A stretch of 64,000 nucleotides of DNA, from contig JAEWRY010000002.1 in NCBI GenBank assembly GCA_023459875.1, positions 1-64,000 of the forward strand, written 5' to 3'. The DNA comes from Bacillota bacterium. GTDB lineage: Bacteria; Bacillota; Clostridia; Oscillospirales; Oscillospiraceae. Made by a program: the position numbers and the translations under genes. Position 1 is the stretch's first letter, and each line of letters opens with the position of its first letter. The notes below the pieces were generated by a model. It made no database searches. It was given only the letters and a program-made list of their open reading frames with translations, and was not told where the DNA came from. This document shows positions 25,477 through 32,806 of the stretch, piece after piece.

Positions 25477-25893
25477 ATGGGGATAAAAAAACTGGGGCAC
25501 ATCGGTATCGCGGCCGCCGAAGGCGGCGGAACGGTGGATTTTTTTGTCAAATATCTCAGCGGCGCGTTGTCCGGCAGAGATGAATACCCCGATATGAAGC
25601 AGATTTCCAGTATGGTGCGGGTGAGCGGCTGCCCGCTTGAAATCATGGAGCCCACGGGCCCTGACGGCGTCGTAGGCAAATACATCGCAAAGCACGGCCA
25701 GGGAATTCACCATCTTTCTTTTGAGGTGGAGGGAATCGAAGCATTTGCCGAGACGCTGGAGGCGGACGGCATAAAGATCGTCGGGAAGCAGCTGGACGCG
25801 CCCGTCAAATTTATGTTTATCGATCCCCGCTGCGCCGGGGGCGTGTTGATCGAGCTCTATGAGCCCCAAACCCTGCAGCCAAACAACAAGTGA
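25477..25893 (+). CDS. VOC-family protein, methylmalonyl-CoA epimerase-like, 138 aa
   Basis: Two beta-alpha-beta-beta-beta modules of the glyoxalase/VOC fold. Probable metal ligands are His 8 in KLGHIGIAA, His in GQGIHHLSFEV and Glu in GGVLIELYEP, in positions that match methylmalonyl-CoA epimerase. Length fits that family (about 135-140 aa). AAAGGAGGTTGTC precedes the ATG. It is the first gene of the plus-strand operon and overlaps or abuts the CaiB gene. It may epimerise an alpha-branched acyl-CoA. Epimerase activity on methylmalonyl-CoA itself is not assured, since no mutase is nearby. Confidence 0.75.
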   Translation: MGIKKLGHIGIAAAEGGGTVDFFVKYLSGALSGRDEYPDMKQISSMVRVSGCPLEIMEPTGPDGVVGKYIAKHGQGIHHLSFEVEGIEAFAETLEADGIKIVGKQLDAPVKFMFIDPRCAGGVLIELYEPQTLQPNNK

Positions 25894-25904
25894 GGAGTCC
25901 TGGC

Positions 25905-27116
25905 ATGAAAAAATTATTTGAAGGGATTCGGGTGATCGATTTCGGCAACAACGTGGCGGGCCCCCTTTGCGCCGCTATGCTGGCCGACTTCGGCGCCGAC
26001 GTCATCAAGGTGGAAAAGCCCGTCCTTGGCGACGACAGCCACGGCTTTACCCCCTATGTCGAGGGCAAGAGCGTGACCAATCTCTGGCTCAACCGTGGTA
26101 AGCGCTCCATTGTGCTGGACACGAAAAACTCCGAGGGAAAGCGTCTGTTTAAGGAGCTTTTAAAGGACGCCGACGTGCTGATTGAGAGCTTCAAGCCGGG
26201 CGTCATGGCGCGGCTGGGGTTCTCCTGGGAAGACCTCCACCCCGATTTCCCCAGGCTCATTATGTTTTCGGCCTCCGCGTTCGGCCAAAACGGCCCCTAC
26301 AAGGAGCTGCCCGGCTACGACATGATCGCCCAGGCTGTGAGCGGCCTCATCGACGTCACCGGCTATTCCGACCTGCCCCCGGTGAAGATCGGCCCCTCCA
26401 TCTGTGATTATGCCTGTTCTTACAACGGATTCGGCGCCATTGCCGGCGCGCTGTTCTACCGGGAACGCACCGGCATCGCCCAGTACATCGACATTTCACT
26501 GGCCGAGTGCGGGCTCGCCATGAACGACCACACCGAGCTTGCCATCTGCGATCCCACGGTCCACAGAAACGGCAATCATCACGTGATCCTAGGGCCTTAT
26601 GGCATCTTTAACGCCAAGGGCGGAAGCATCGCCATCGCCGCGCTCAATCCCAAGCTCTGGACCACACTGTGCACGCTGATGGGACGCGAGGAGCTGATTA
26701 ACGATCCCGAGCTGGACACCTCCGGCAAGCGCGCCGACCCAAAGGTCCTTCCCAGAGTGGTCGAGGCAATCGAAGGCTGGCTCAATACCTGTTCCGGCAT
26801 CGACGAGGCACAGGGTATCCTCCGCGCCTCCGACATTCCCTGCGCCAAAATCACAAAGGTCAAGGATCTGCAGTACGACCCGCACTACATAGAACGGGGC
26901 ATGATCATCGATTTCCCCACTCCCCAGTTCTCGGTCCCCGCCGTTAAGGCCAGAGGCGAGCAGATTCACATGTCCGAAACGCCCGCCGAAATCCGACCGG
27001 GGCCGGAGATCAATCAGCATGCCGGTGAGATCCTGCGCGAAGTTCTGGGCTATAACGACACCCAAATCGGGAGCTTCATTGAAAAAGGCGCGTTCGGCCG
27101 GCAATACGACTCTTGA
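25905..27116 (+). CDS. CaiB/BaiF-family (class III) CoA-transferase, 403 aa
   Basis: Full-length family III CoA-transferase. The N-terminus has VIDFGNNVAGPLCAAMLADFGADVIKVE, the usual opening. The probable catalytic Asp is in SICDYACSYNGFGAIAGAL, where formyl-CoA transferase has Asp169. GQNGPYKELPGYDMIAQAVSG is also typical. ATG 25905 has GAGGAG upstream; a GTG at 25890 overlaps the VOC gene. It would activate the imported acid by taking CoA from a donor such as an acyl-CoA end product. Its place next to a thiolase/DUF35 pair resembles pathways such as benzylsuccinate degradation (BbsEF with BbsAB), where a CaiB enzyme supplies the CoA thioester; the actual substrate is unknown. Confidence 0.9.
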   Translation: MKKLFEGIRVIDFGNNVAGPLCAAMLADFGADVIKVEKPVLGDDSHGFTPYVEGKSVTNLWLNRGKRSIVLDTKNSEGKRLFKELLKDADVLIESFKPGVMARLGFSWEDLHPDFPRLIMFSASAFGQNGPYKELPGYDMIAQAVSGLIDVTGYSDLPPVKIGPSICDYACSYNGFGAIAGALFYRERTGIAQYIDISLAECGLAMNDHTELAICDPTVHRNGNHHVILGPYGIFNAKGGSIAIAALNPKLWTTLCTLMGREELINDPELDTSGKRADPKVLPRVVEAIEGWLNTCSGIDEAQGILRASDIPCAKITKVKDLQYDPHYIERGMIIDFPTPQFSVPAVKARGEQIHMSETPAEIRPGPEINQHAGEILREVLGYNDTQIGSFIEKGAFGRQYDS

Positions 27117-27138
27117 TAAAGCATCGGAGGTCTTACTT

Positions 27139-27891
27139 ATGTCAATTAATCAGGGCCGCGTGGCAATTGTGACCGGAGCGGGGCAGGGGATCGGCAGAGG
27201 CGTGGCTCTCCGCCTGGCCGCCGCCGGCGCGTATGTGGTCGCGGCAGACGTTAACTCAAATCAGCTGACAGGTCTCATCGGCGAGATTACCGCCGCGGGC
27301 GGCGAAGCTCTGGGCATCGAAGGGGACGTGGGCGTGAAAGCCGACGCGGAACGGATCGTGGGGGCTGGCATAGACAAATGGGGCAGGATCGATATTCTCT
27401 TCAACAATGCCGGCATCAACCGGGACGCGCTGCTCCACAAAATGACCGAGCAGCAGTGGGACGATGTGCTCCGCGTCAATCTGAAGGGCTGCTTTCTGAT
27501 GATGCAGGCGGTCTACCCCTCCATGCGCGAGAACGGCTTCGGCCGCATCATCAACGTATCCTCCTCCGCGTGCCGCGGCAACGTGGGTCAGGCCAATTAT
27601 TCCGCCACAAAGGCCGCCATCAACGCCCTCACCTACACGGCCGCGCTGGAAATGGCCCGCTACGGCATCACCGTTAACTCCATCTGCCCGGGTGTAATCG
27701 ACACGCCCATGGCGAGAGCTGTCCCCGAAAAAATCTTCGAGCGCTGGATGAACGTCATTCCCGCCAAGAGGATCGGGACACCCGACGACATGGCCGAAGC
27801 AGTTTTGTTCTTCGCCGGAGAAAACTCGGGGTATATTAACGGCCAGACCATCTGGGTGGACGGCGGCATGCAGACCGGGCTCAAAATGTAA
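27139..27891 (+). CDS. SDR-family oxidoreductase (FabG-like), 250 aa
   Basis: Second short-chain dehydrogenase of the island. The cofactor motif is TGAGQGIGRGVALRL, NNAG is in LFNNAGINRDA, the catalytic Ser is in NVSSSACRG and Tyr/Lys are in ANYSATKAA. The Asp in VAADVNSNQ at the end of beta-2 favours NAD over NADP. The end, YINGQTIWVDGGMQTG, is typical. ATG 27139 has GGAGG 9 bp upstream. It probably oxidises a 3-hydroxyacyl-CoA to the 3-keto form used by the thiolase genes downstream. It differs from the SDR at 20177, so two hydroxyacyl steps or two stereo-specific enzymes are possible. Confidence 0.9.
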   Translation: MSINQGRVAIVTGAGQGIGRGVALRLAAAGAYVVAADVNSNQLTGLIGEITAAGGEALGIEGDVGVKADAERIVGAGIDKWGRIDILFNNAGINRDALLHKMTEQQWDDVLRVNLKGCFLMMQAVYPSMRENGFGRIINVSSSACRGNVGQANYSATKAAINALTYTAALEMARYGITVNSICPGVIDTPMARAVPEKIFERWMNVIPAKRIGTPDDMAEAVLFFAGENSGYINGQTIWVDGGMQTGLKM

Positions 27892-27902
27892 CGCAGACAA
27901 AT

Positions 27903-27936
27903 CCCCTGCACGCTCTCGCGCGGGAGCGTGCAGGGG
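27903..27936 (+). promoter_or_regulatory. Strong intra-operon stem-loop
   Basis: CCCCTGCACGCTC (27903-27915) pairs perfectly with 27924-27936 around 8 bases, followed by GGAAATTTTATT. It lies 12 bp after the SDR stop and 85 bp before the next gene, and may cause partial termination or protect the 5' part of the message. Confidence 0.55.
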
Positions 27937-28020
27937 GGAAATTTTATTCCGGGAAAGACCCGGAGCGGCGGGAAGCCATGCCGCCCCGGTCCAAACAGAA
28001 ATTTCGGGAGGTGCAACCCA

Positions 28021-29442
28021 ATGGTCGGTATTAAGGCCTACGGCGCCTATATACCATTCAACAGACTCAGCCGAAAAAAAATCGGCGAGGCCTTCAATAA
28101 AAAAGTGACGCCGGGTGAAAAAGCCGTCGCGAACTATGACGAGGACAGCATCACCATGGCGGTGGCGGCGGCGCTTGCCTGCTGCAAAAACTACGACACA
28201 AAAACGATCGACTCCGTCTATTTCGCTTCCACAACCGCGCCCTATAAGGAAAAGCAGTGCGCCACGGTTCTCGCTGGCGCTCTCGATATGAGAAGAGACG
28301 CCCGGTCGGCTGATTTCGCTGGCTCCCTGCGGATCGGTTCCTCAGCTCTGCTCGCGGCCGCGGATGCCGCGGCCGGCGGGACAGACACCCTTGTGGGCGT
28401 TGCCGACTGCCGCCTCGGCGCGGCCGACGGGGCGAACGAACTGAACTTCGGCGACGGCGCGGCGGCTTTTCTCATGGGACGAGAGAACGTTCTCGCCGAA
28501 CTCACCGCCTGGCACAGCATTTCCTCCGACTTCCACGATCTGTGGCGGGATGAAAACGACAAATACGTCCGTCTCTGGGAAGAGCGCTACGCTCTGGAGG
28601 AGTGCTATAACAAGGTCGTCGCCGGCGCGGCGGAGGCCGCCATGAAGAAAACGGGGCTTGAGCCGAAGGACTTCGCGAAAATCGTCCTCTACGCGCATAC
28701 CGCCCGCTATCAGAAAGAAGCGGCAAAAAAGCTCGGCTTTTCGGTGGGGCAGGTTCAGGACGGAAACTACGATACCGTGGGCAATACAGGCGCGGCCCAG
28801 GCTCCCATGATGCTCGCTGGCGCCCTGGAAACAGCGAAGCCCGGCGACAGGATCCTGTATCTGGGTTACGGCGAAGGCTGCGACGCCATGATCTTCACCG
28901 TTACTCCCGCCATCGAGAAGCTGGTTCCCCGCCCCGGCCTGAAAAGATTGCTCAGCAGCAAAAAAGATACGATGAATTACGAAAAATACCTGCGCTGGCG
29001 CGGGCTGCTGGATTTCGAGCCCGCCCGCCGACCTCGCGCCATGCGCTCGTCTCTCCCCGAATATTACCGTGTTCCCGAAAAAAATTTCGCCCTTTACGGC
29101 AGCAAGTGCAAGGTTTGCGGAACCCCCCAATTCCCCACCGCCAGGGTCTGCGTGGAATGCCAGGCCGTGGATCAGATGGAGCTTTACCGCTTTTACGGCC
29201 GCAGGGCAGTTGTGAGGACCTTTACCGTAGACTACCTGGCCGAGTCTCAGGATCCGCCCAATGTGGTCGTCGTCCTGGATTTCGAGGGTGGGGGAAGAAT
29301 CTTCTGCAATCTGGTGGACTGTGACCTGGACAAAATCAAAATCGGCATGGAGGTTGATATGTCTTTCCGCTGCCTTCAGACGGTGGACGGCATCCATACT
29401 TACTTTTGGAAAGCGGTGGCTAAGCCGCAGGAAGGGGCGTGA
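28021..29442 (+). CDS. HMG-CoA-synthase-like domain fused to DUF35 OB-fold/zinc domain, 473 aa
   Basis: Residues 1-335 have the thiolase-type fold of HMG-CoA synthase and KAS III relatives (GIKAYGAYIPFNRLSR at the start; FGDGAAAFLMG and DTVGNTGAAQAPMMLAGAL later). At the expected nucleophile the sequence reads DFAGSLRIGSSALLAA: no Cys. Residues about 360-473 are a DUF35 (ChsH2/BbsA-like) domain with a zinc ribbon KCKVCG...CVEC and an OB fold. ATG 28021 has GGGAGG upstream; an in-frame start at 27928 would include the hairpin. DUF35 proteins act with SCP-x-type thiolases, and the next gene is one. A role as accessory or non-Claisen acyl-CoA enzyme is likely; normal HMG-CoA synthesis is unlikely without the Cys. 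Confidence 0.8.
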   Translation: MVGIKAYGAYIPFNRLSRKKIGEAFNKKVTPGEKAVANYDEDSITMAVAAALACCKNYDTKTIDSVYFASTTAPYKEKQCATVLAGALDMRRDARSADFAGSLRIGSSALLAAADAAAGGTDTLVGVADCRLGAADGANELNFGDGAAAFLMGRENVLAELTAWHSISSDFHDLWRDENDKYVRLWEERYALEECYNKVVAGAAEAAMKKTGLEPKDFAKIVLYAHTARYQKEAAKKLGFSVGQVQDGNYDTVGNTGAAQAPMMLAGALETAKPGDRILYLGYGEGCDAMIFTVTPAIEKLVPRPGLKRLLSSKKDTMNYEKYLRWRGLLDFEPARRPRAMRSSLPEYYRVPEKNFALYGSKCKVCGTPQFPTARVCVECQAVDQMELYRFYGRRAVVRTFTVDYLAESQDPPNVVVVLDFEGGGRIFCNLVDCDLDKIKIGMEVDMSFRCLQTVDGIHTYFWKAVAKPQEGA

Positions 29443-29446
29443 GGGG

Positions 29447-30628
29447 ATGGCAATGGGAATCAGAGATAAAGCCGCCGTCATCGGCATGGGCTGCAGCAAA
29501 TTTGGCGAGCGGTTCGACTGCAGCCTGGAAGATCTCATGCTGGAGGCCGTCTCCGAATGCCTGGCGGACGCGAACATGGAGCTGGGCGATATCGACGCTT
29601 TCTGGTTCGGCACCTATTCCTCGGGCCTCGCGGGGGACACCTTATCCAACCGTCTGAAAATCCAGTATAAGCCGGTTACCCGGCTGGAGAATAAATGCTG
29701 CACGGGCACCGACGTGTTCCGCAACGCCTGTTATGCGGTAGTCTCCGGAGCCTGCGACGTGGCCATGGCCATCGGCGCGGAAAAACTCAAAGACGGCGGA
29801 TACAGCGGCCTTGCCATTCCCAACTGGGAAAACGACCGCACCGTCCCCGATATGTCTGCGCCGGCACTCTTCGCCCTTTCCGGATCCGCTTATATGCATA
29901 AGTACGGGCTCACCGAACAGCAGCTCCGTGAAGCCTTTGCCCGCATTGCCTTCAAGAACCATTCCAACGGCGCCTTAAGTCCAAAGGCCATGTTCCGCGA
30001 GGAGGTGCCCACGGCAAAGATCCTCGGTATGCCCTTTATCGCGTACCCGCTCACGATCATGGACTGCTCGGGCGTTTCCGACGGCTGCGCCTGCGCCATT
30101 ATCACCCGCTCCGAAAACGCCAAAAAGTACCGTCCCGATCCCATGTACGTCAAAGCGCTGCAGATTGCCGCCGGTCCGGCCCACAGCGAGAAACACCAGA
30201 GCTATGACTTTACCACCGTTGTGGAGACCTGCCATGCCGCCGAGGCGGCCTACCGGGAGGCGGGGATTACGAATCCGGAGGAGCAGATTTCCCTGGCGGA
30301 GGTCCATGACTGTTTTACCATCACGGAGCTGATGCTATACGAGGACCTGGGCTTCAGCCAGCGCGGCGAAGGCTGGAGGGATGTCCTGAACGGCAAGTTC
30401 GACCGGGACGGCAGACTCCCCGTCAATATTGACGGCGGGCTTAAATCTTTCGGTCATCCCATAGGCGCCACCGGACTGCGCATGATTTACGAGATGTGGC
30501 TCCAGTTCCACGGGAAGGCCGGCGCCCGCCAGCGGGAAAACATAAAACTGGGAATGACGCACAACATGGGCGGTACGCCGTATTCCTGCGTCTCCGCGAT
30601 TTCCATCGTGGGCAAGGAACTGGGCTGA
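29447..30628 (+). CDS. SCP-x-type thiolase, 393 aa
   Basis: Thiolase-like protein of the lipid-transfer/SCP-x branch that pairs with DUF35 proteins. It starts with AAVIGMGCSKFGERFD. The nucleophile region is ENKCCTGTDVFRNACY (two adjacent Cys), EVHDCFTITEL replaces NEAFA, the His is in KSFGHPIGATGLRMIYEM and a C-terminal Cys is in THNMGGTPYSCVSAIS. The EVHDCF and HPIGATG motifs are typical of BbsB, Ltp2 and SCP-x. Start ATG 29447 lies 4 bp after the DUF35-fusion stop, so the two are likely made as partners. It would catalyse thiolytic or retro-aldol cleavage of the pathway's acyl-CoA. The substrate is unknown. Confidence 0.85.
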   Translation: MAMGIRDKAAVIGMGCSKFGERFDCSLEDLMLEAVSECLADANMELGDIDAFWFGTYSSGLAGDTLSNRLKIQYKPVTRLENKCCTGTDVFRNACYAVVSGACDVAMAIGAEKLKDGGYSGLAIPNWENDRTVPDMSAPALFALSGSAYMHKYGLTEQQLREAFARIAFKNHSNGALSPKAMFREEVPTAKILGMPFIAYPLTIMDCSGVSDGCACAIITRSENAKKYRPDPMYVKALQIAAGPAHSEKHQSYDFTTVVETCHAAEAAYREAGITNPEEQISLAEVHDCFTITELMLYEDLGFSQRGEGWRDVLNGKFDRDGRLPVNIDGGLKSFGHPIGATGLRMIYEMWLQFHGKAGARQRENIKLGMTHNMGGTPYSCVSAISIVGKELG

Positions 30629-30632
30629 GCCT

Positions 30633-30821
30633 ATGAACGTGGAGCAGCAAACGCGGGAATACTGTCCGGTCGCGGGGGAAGAGGTCACCCTTACCCGGCT
30701 GTTTTCCGTGGAAGGCGGAGGCTCCTGCCAGATGGATATCGGCATCGCGCACGTAAGCTGCGAACGGAGTCCCCATTGTCCCGGAGTCAGGATGAATCAG
30801 GACTGCCTTCTGAACCAATAA
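30633..30821 (+). CDS. Small cysteine-containing hypothetical protein, 62 aa
   Basis: I do not recognise this protein. It has six-odd Cys/His candidates for metal binding: REYCPVAGEE, GGGSCQMD, HVSCERSPHCPG and MNQDCLLNQ. The ATG lies 5 bp after the thiolase stop, with AAGGAA a little far upstream. The gene ends before a terminator. The tight spacing within a single transcript supports a real gene, but small size and lack of known relatives keep confidence low. Confidence 0.45.
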   Translation: MNVEQQTREYCPVAGEEVTLTRLFSVEGGGSCQMDIGIAHVSCERSPHCPGVRMNQDCLLNQ

Positions 30822-30861
30822 ATCCGGCGTATTCCGTATATCACATACGGGACGCTGATAG

Positions 30862-30896
30862 AAAAACCTTGTAGCCGCTATGACTGCAAGGTTTTT
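30862..30896 (+). terminator. Terminator of the CaiB/DUF35 operon
   Basis: AAAAACCTTG and CAAGGTTTTT pair with three more base pairs inside (one wobble) and a T-run TTTTTTATT. It lies about 40 bp after the small Cys-protein gene. Confidence 0.75.
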
Positions 30897-30915
30897 TATT
30901 CTTCGGTTGCATTTT

Positions 30916-30929
30916 GTTGTAAATACAAC
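30916..30929. promoter_or_regulatory. Crp/Fnr-like palindrome before ferredoxin-cupin genes
   Basis: GTTGTA-AA-TACAAC, a perfect 6-bp inverted repeat, lies about 25 bp upstream of a plausible -10 (TATATT, 30945-30950). Size and placement suit a Crp/Fnr-family regulator; no such gene lies in this window. Confidence 0.4.
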
Positions 30930-30983
30930 GGATTTTTTCTGTTCTATATTGTACACTGATCTTACAAAGTTGAGGTGAGTGGA

Positions 30984-31700
30984 ATGATCAGAAAAATAAT
31001 TACGATTAACGAAGAAAAATGCAATGGCTGCGGTTTGTGCGTAAAAGCGTGTCATGAGGGCGCGCTCACTATCGTAACCGGCAAAGCCAAGCTCATGCGC
31101 GACGATTACTGCGACGGGCTCGGGAACTGTCTGCCCGTGTGCCCGGCAGGCGCCATTTCTTTTGAGGAACGTGAGGCAAACGCATATGACGAGGCTGCGG
31201 TTAAAGCCAAGGAGGCCGAGCAGAACACGGCCGGGCTGTCCTGCGGCTGTCCGGGAACGCAGTCCAATCTGATAAACCGCGCCGGCTCTGACCCGCGCTT
31301 TTGCGATCATTATGCCCCTTTGGCAAGCCGGCTTTCGCAGTGGCCGGTCCAGATCAAACTGGTTCCGGTCAGCGCGCACTATTTTGAAAACGCAGATCTG
31401 CTGATTGCGGCCGACTGCACGGCCTTTGCATACGGGGATTTTCACAATGGCTTTATTCGCGGCAGAATAACTCTCATCGGATGTCCCAAGTTGGACGCGG
31501 CGGACTATTCGGAAAAGCTCACCGCCATTATAAAGAACAACAGCATAAAAAGCGTAACCGTCGTCCGCATGGAAGTCCCCTGCTGCGGAGGCCTTGAGGC
31601 GGCAGTAAAAACAGCAATCAATAGCAGCGGAAAAACTCTTCTCTGCCAGGTCGTTACAATTTCAGCCGACGGAAGAATTTTGGATGAGGAGGATATATAA
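30984..31700 (+). CDS. Two-cluster [4Fe-4S] protein with Cys-rich C-domain, 238 aa
   Basis: Residues about 9-60 form a ferredoxin domain with CNGCGLCVKACHEGAL and DGLGNCLPVCPAGAI; the second set has an altered spacing. Residues about 80-238 are a globular domain with more Cys (LSCGCPGT, AADCTAFAYGDF, LIGCPKLD, VPCCGGLE) that could bind metal or take part in electron transfer. Similar proteins in Clostridia are annotated only as 4Fe-4S binding proteins and often lie with a cupin and hydroxylamine-type or stress genes. ATG 30984 has GAGGTGAG upstream. Its stop overlaps the start of the cupin gene. A redox-sensing or electron-transfer role is inferred. Confidence 0.75.
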   Translation: MIRKIITINEEKCNGCGLCVKACHEGALTIVTGKAKLMRDDYCDGLGNCLPVCPAGAISFEEREANAYDEAAVKAKEAEQNTAGLSCGCPGTQSNLINRAGSDPRFCDHYAPLASRLSQWPVQIKLVPVSAHYFENADLLIAADCTAFAYGDFHNGFIRGRITLIGCPKLDAADYSEKLTAIIKNNSIKSVTVVRMEVPCCGGLEAAVKTAINSSGKTLLCQVVTISADGRILDEEDI

Positions 31701-32020
31701 TGACAGAACAGATTTATACGATGAGCAGCGCCGAAAAACATGTGATAGAACCCGTCATCAAAGATGAAAACCTTCACTATATGCATATGGTGCTGAAAAA
31801 TGGCGAGGCGCTGCCCGTGCACACCACCAACGCAACTGTATATATGACGGTCGTTCAAGGAAACATGACCTTACGCCTGAACGGAGAAGCGCCGGCGGAA
31901 TACAAAGAAAGAACCGTCCTTAAAATCCCCCTCGGGGTAAAAATGGACGCAAAAAATCTAAATGCCGAAACTCTGGAACTGTTTGTGGTGAAAGCACCGG
32001 CTCCATCATCGGGAGCGTAA
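31700..32020 (+). CDS. Small cupin-domain protein, 106 aa
   Basis: One beta-barrel cupin domain of RmlC/cupin_2 type: ENLHYMHMVLKNGEALPVHTTN, then a turn, GNMTLRLNG and VLKIPLGVKMDAKN. The first motif keeps only one clear His ligand and the second lacks His, so metal binding is uncertain. The start overlaps the preceding stop (TAATG), so the pair is co-translated with the Fe-S protein. This pair of ferredoxin-like protein and cupin is common in anaerobes. The function is not known. Confidence 0.7.
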   Translation: MTEQIYTMSSAEKHVIEPVIKDENLHYMHMVLKNGEALPVHTTNATVYMTVVQGNMTLRLNGEAPAEYKERTVLKIPLGVKMDAKNLNAETLELFVVKAPAPSSGA

Positions 32021-32064
32021 AATCAGGATTGAATCAGAAAAGCAAGTTCGTGCGCTTCAAAGAA

Positions 32065-32106
32065 ACAGAGGGACGGAAACCGGTGAAACGGCATCCGTCC
32101 CTCTGT
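32065..32106. terminator. Convergent terminator
   Basis: ACAGAGGGACGGA (32065-32077) pairs with 32094-32106 perfectly. It lies between the cupin gene (+) and the gamma-carbonic anhydrase gene (-). Confidence 0.65.
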
Positions 32107-32120
32107 CTGTTCAGTACAAA

Positions 32121-32609
32121 TCACCGGAAATTTTCTTTGCTTTCCACATACATCTGAGCGGAGACCCGATTGTCGTCAATTTCTTTTTCCGTCATCGCTC
32201 TTGCGATTTTCACAGGGTTTCCGATGGCGATCGAACCGTCAGGAATCGGCGTTTTAGCGGTAACCACCGACCCTGCTCCAACGATGCAGTTGCATCCGAC
32301 TTTTGCTCCGGTCACAAGGATAGCGCCCATGCCGATGGTGGTATTGCTGCCGATTATACAGCCGTGAAGGATTGCGTTATGTCCAATCGTCACGTTATCC
32401 CCTATGGTGATCGGCACATCCGGCGGGCAGTGAAGGACACAACTTTCCTCGATGCAGCACCGGTTTCCAATCGTGATCGGGGCGTTGTCTCCGCGGATTA
32501 CAGCATTGAACCACACGCCGCAATCTTCGCCAAGAGTCACATCTCCAACTACAACAGCGCCTTCCATGATTACAACCGAACCATTTGTATATTGCCGTTT
32601 CATTTTCAT
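32121..32609 (-). CDS. Gamma-carbonic anhydrase-family hexapeptide-repeat protein, 162 aa
   Basis: Left-handed beta-helix protein with I/V-G-x4 hexapeptides along its length, for example VVVGDVTLGEDCGVWFNAVI and VPITIGDNVTIGHNAIL. The three metal-site His are apparent: ESCVLHC, TIGHNA and ILHGC. The Arg/Asp pair in IRGDNAPI is the YrdA/PaaY/CaiE signature. A trimer is expected. Start ATG 32609 is preceded by GGGGTG; GTG 32615 and ATG 32603 are alternatives. It is a single gene. The real activity (carbonic anhydrase, acyl-CoA thioesterase or other) cannot be told; PaaY-type members hydrolyse CoA thioesters, which would suit this neighbourhood. Confidence 0.8.
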   Translation of the reverse strand: MKMKRQYTNGSVVIMEGAVVVGDVTLGEDCGVWFNAVIRGDNAPITIGNRCCIEESCVLHCPPDVPITIGDNVTIGHNAILHGCIIGSNTTIGMGAILVTGAKVGCNCIVGAGSVVTAKTPIPDGSIAIGNPVKIARAMTEKEIDDNRVSAQMYVESKENFR

Positions 32610-32755
32610 AACCACACACCCCAGAAAAATTCATTTTGTTTTTATTTTATACTTTGTTTCCAGCTTTGTCCATGTATTATTCGACGGTATCTGTCTGATT
32701 ATCAGCCGATTCTTTCAGAACAACGCAAAAACTGCCAAGCATTATTGTTTAAATA

Positions 32756-32794
32756 AAGCGGGCTTAACGCCGCAAATGGCGTTAAGCCCGCTTT
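32756..32794. terminator. Terminator after PFOR 1
   Basis: AGCGGGCTTAACGCC and GGCGTTAAGCCCGCT pair perfectly around 6 bases, 13 bp after the PFOR stop on the minus strand. T-rich sequence follows on both sides. Confidence 0.75.
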
Positions 32795-32806
32795 CTATCA
32801 GGGATT

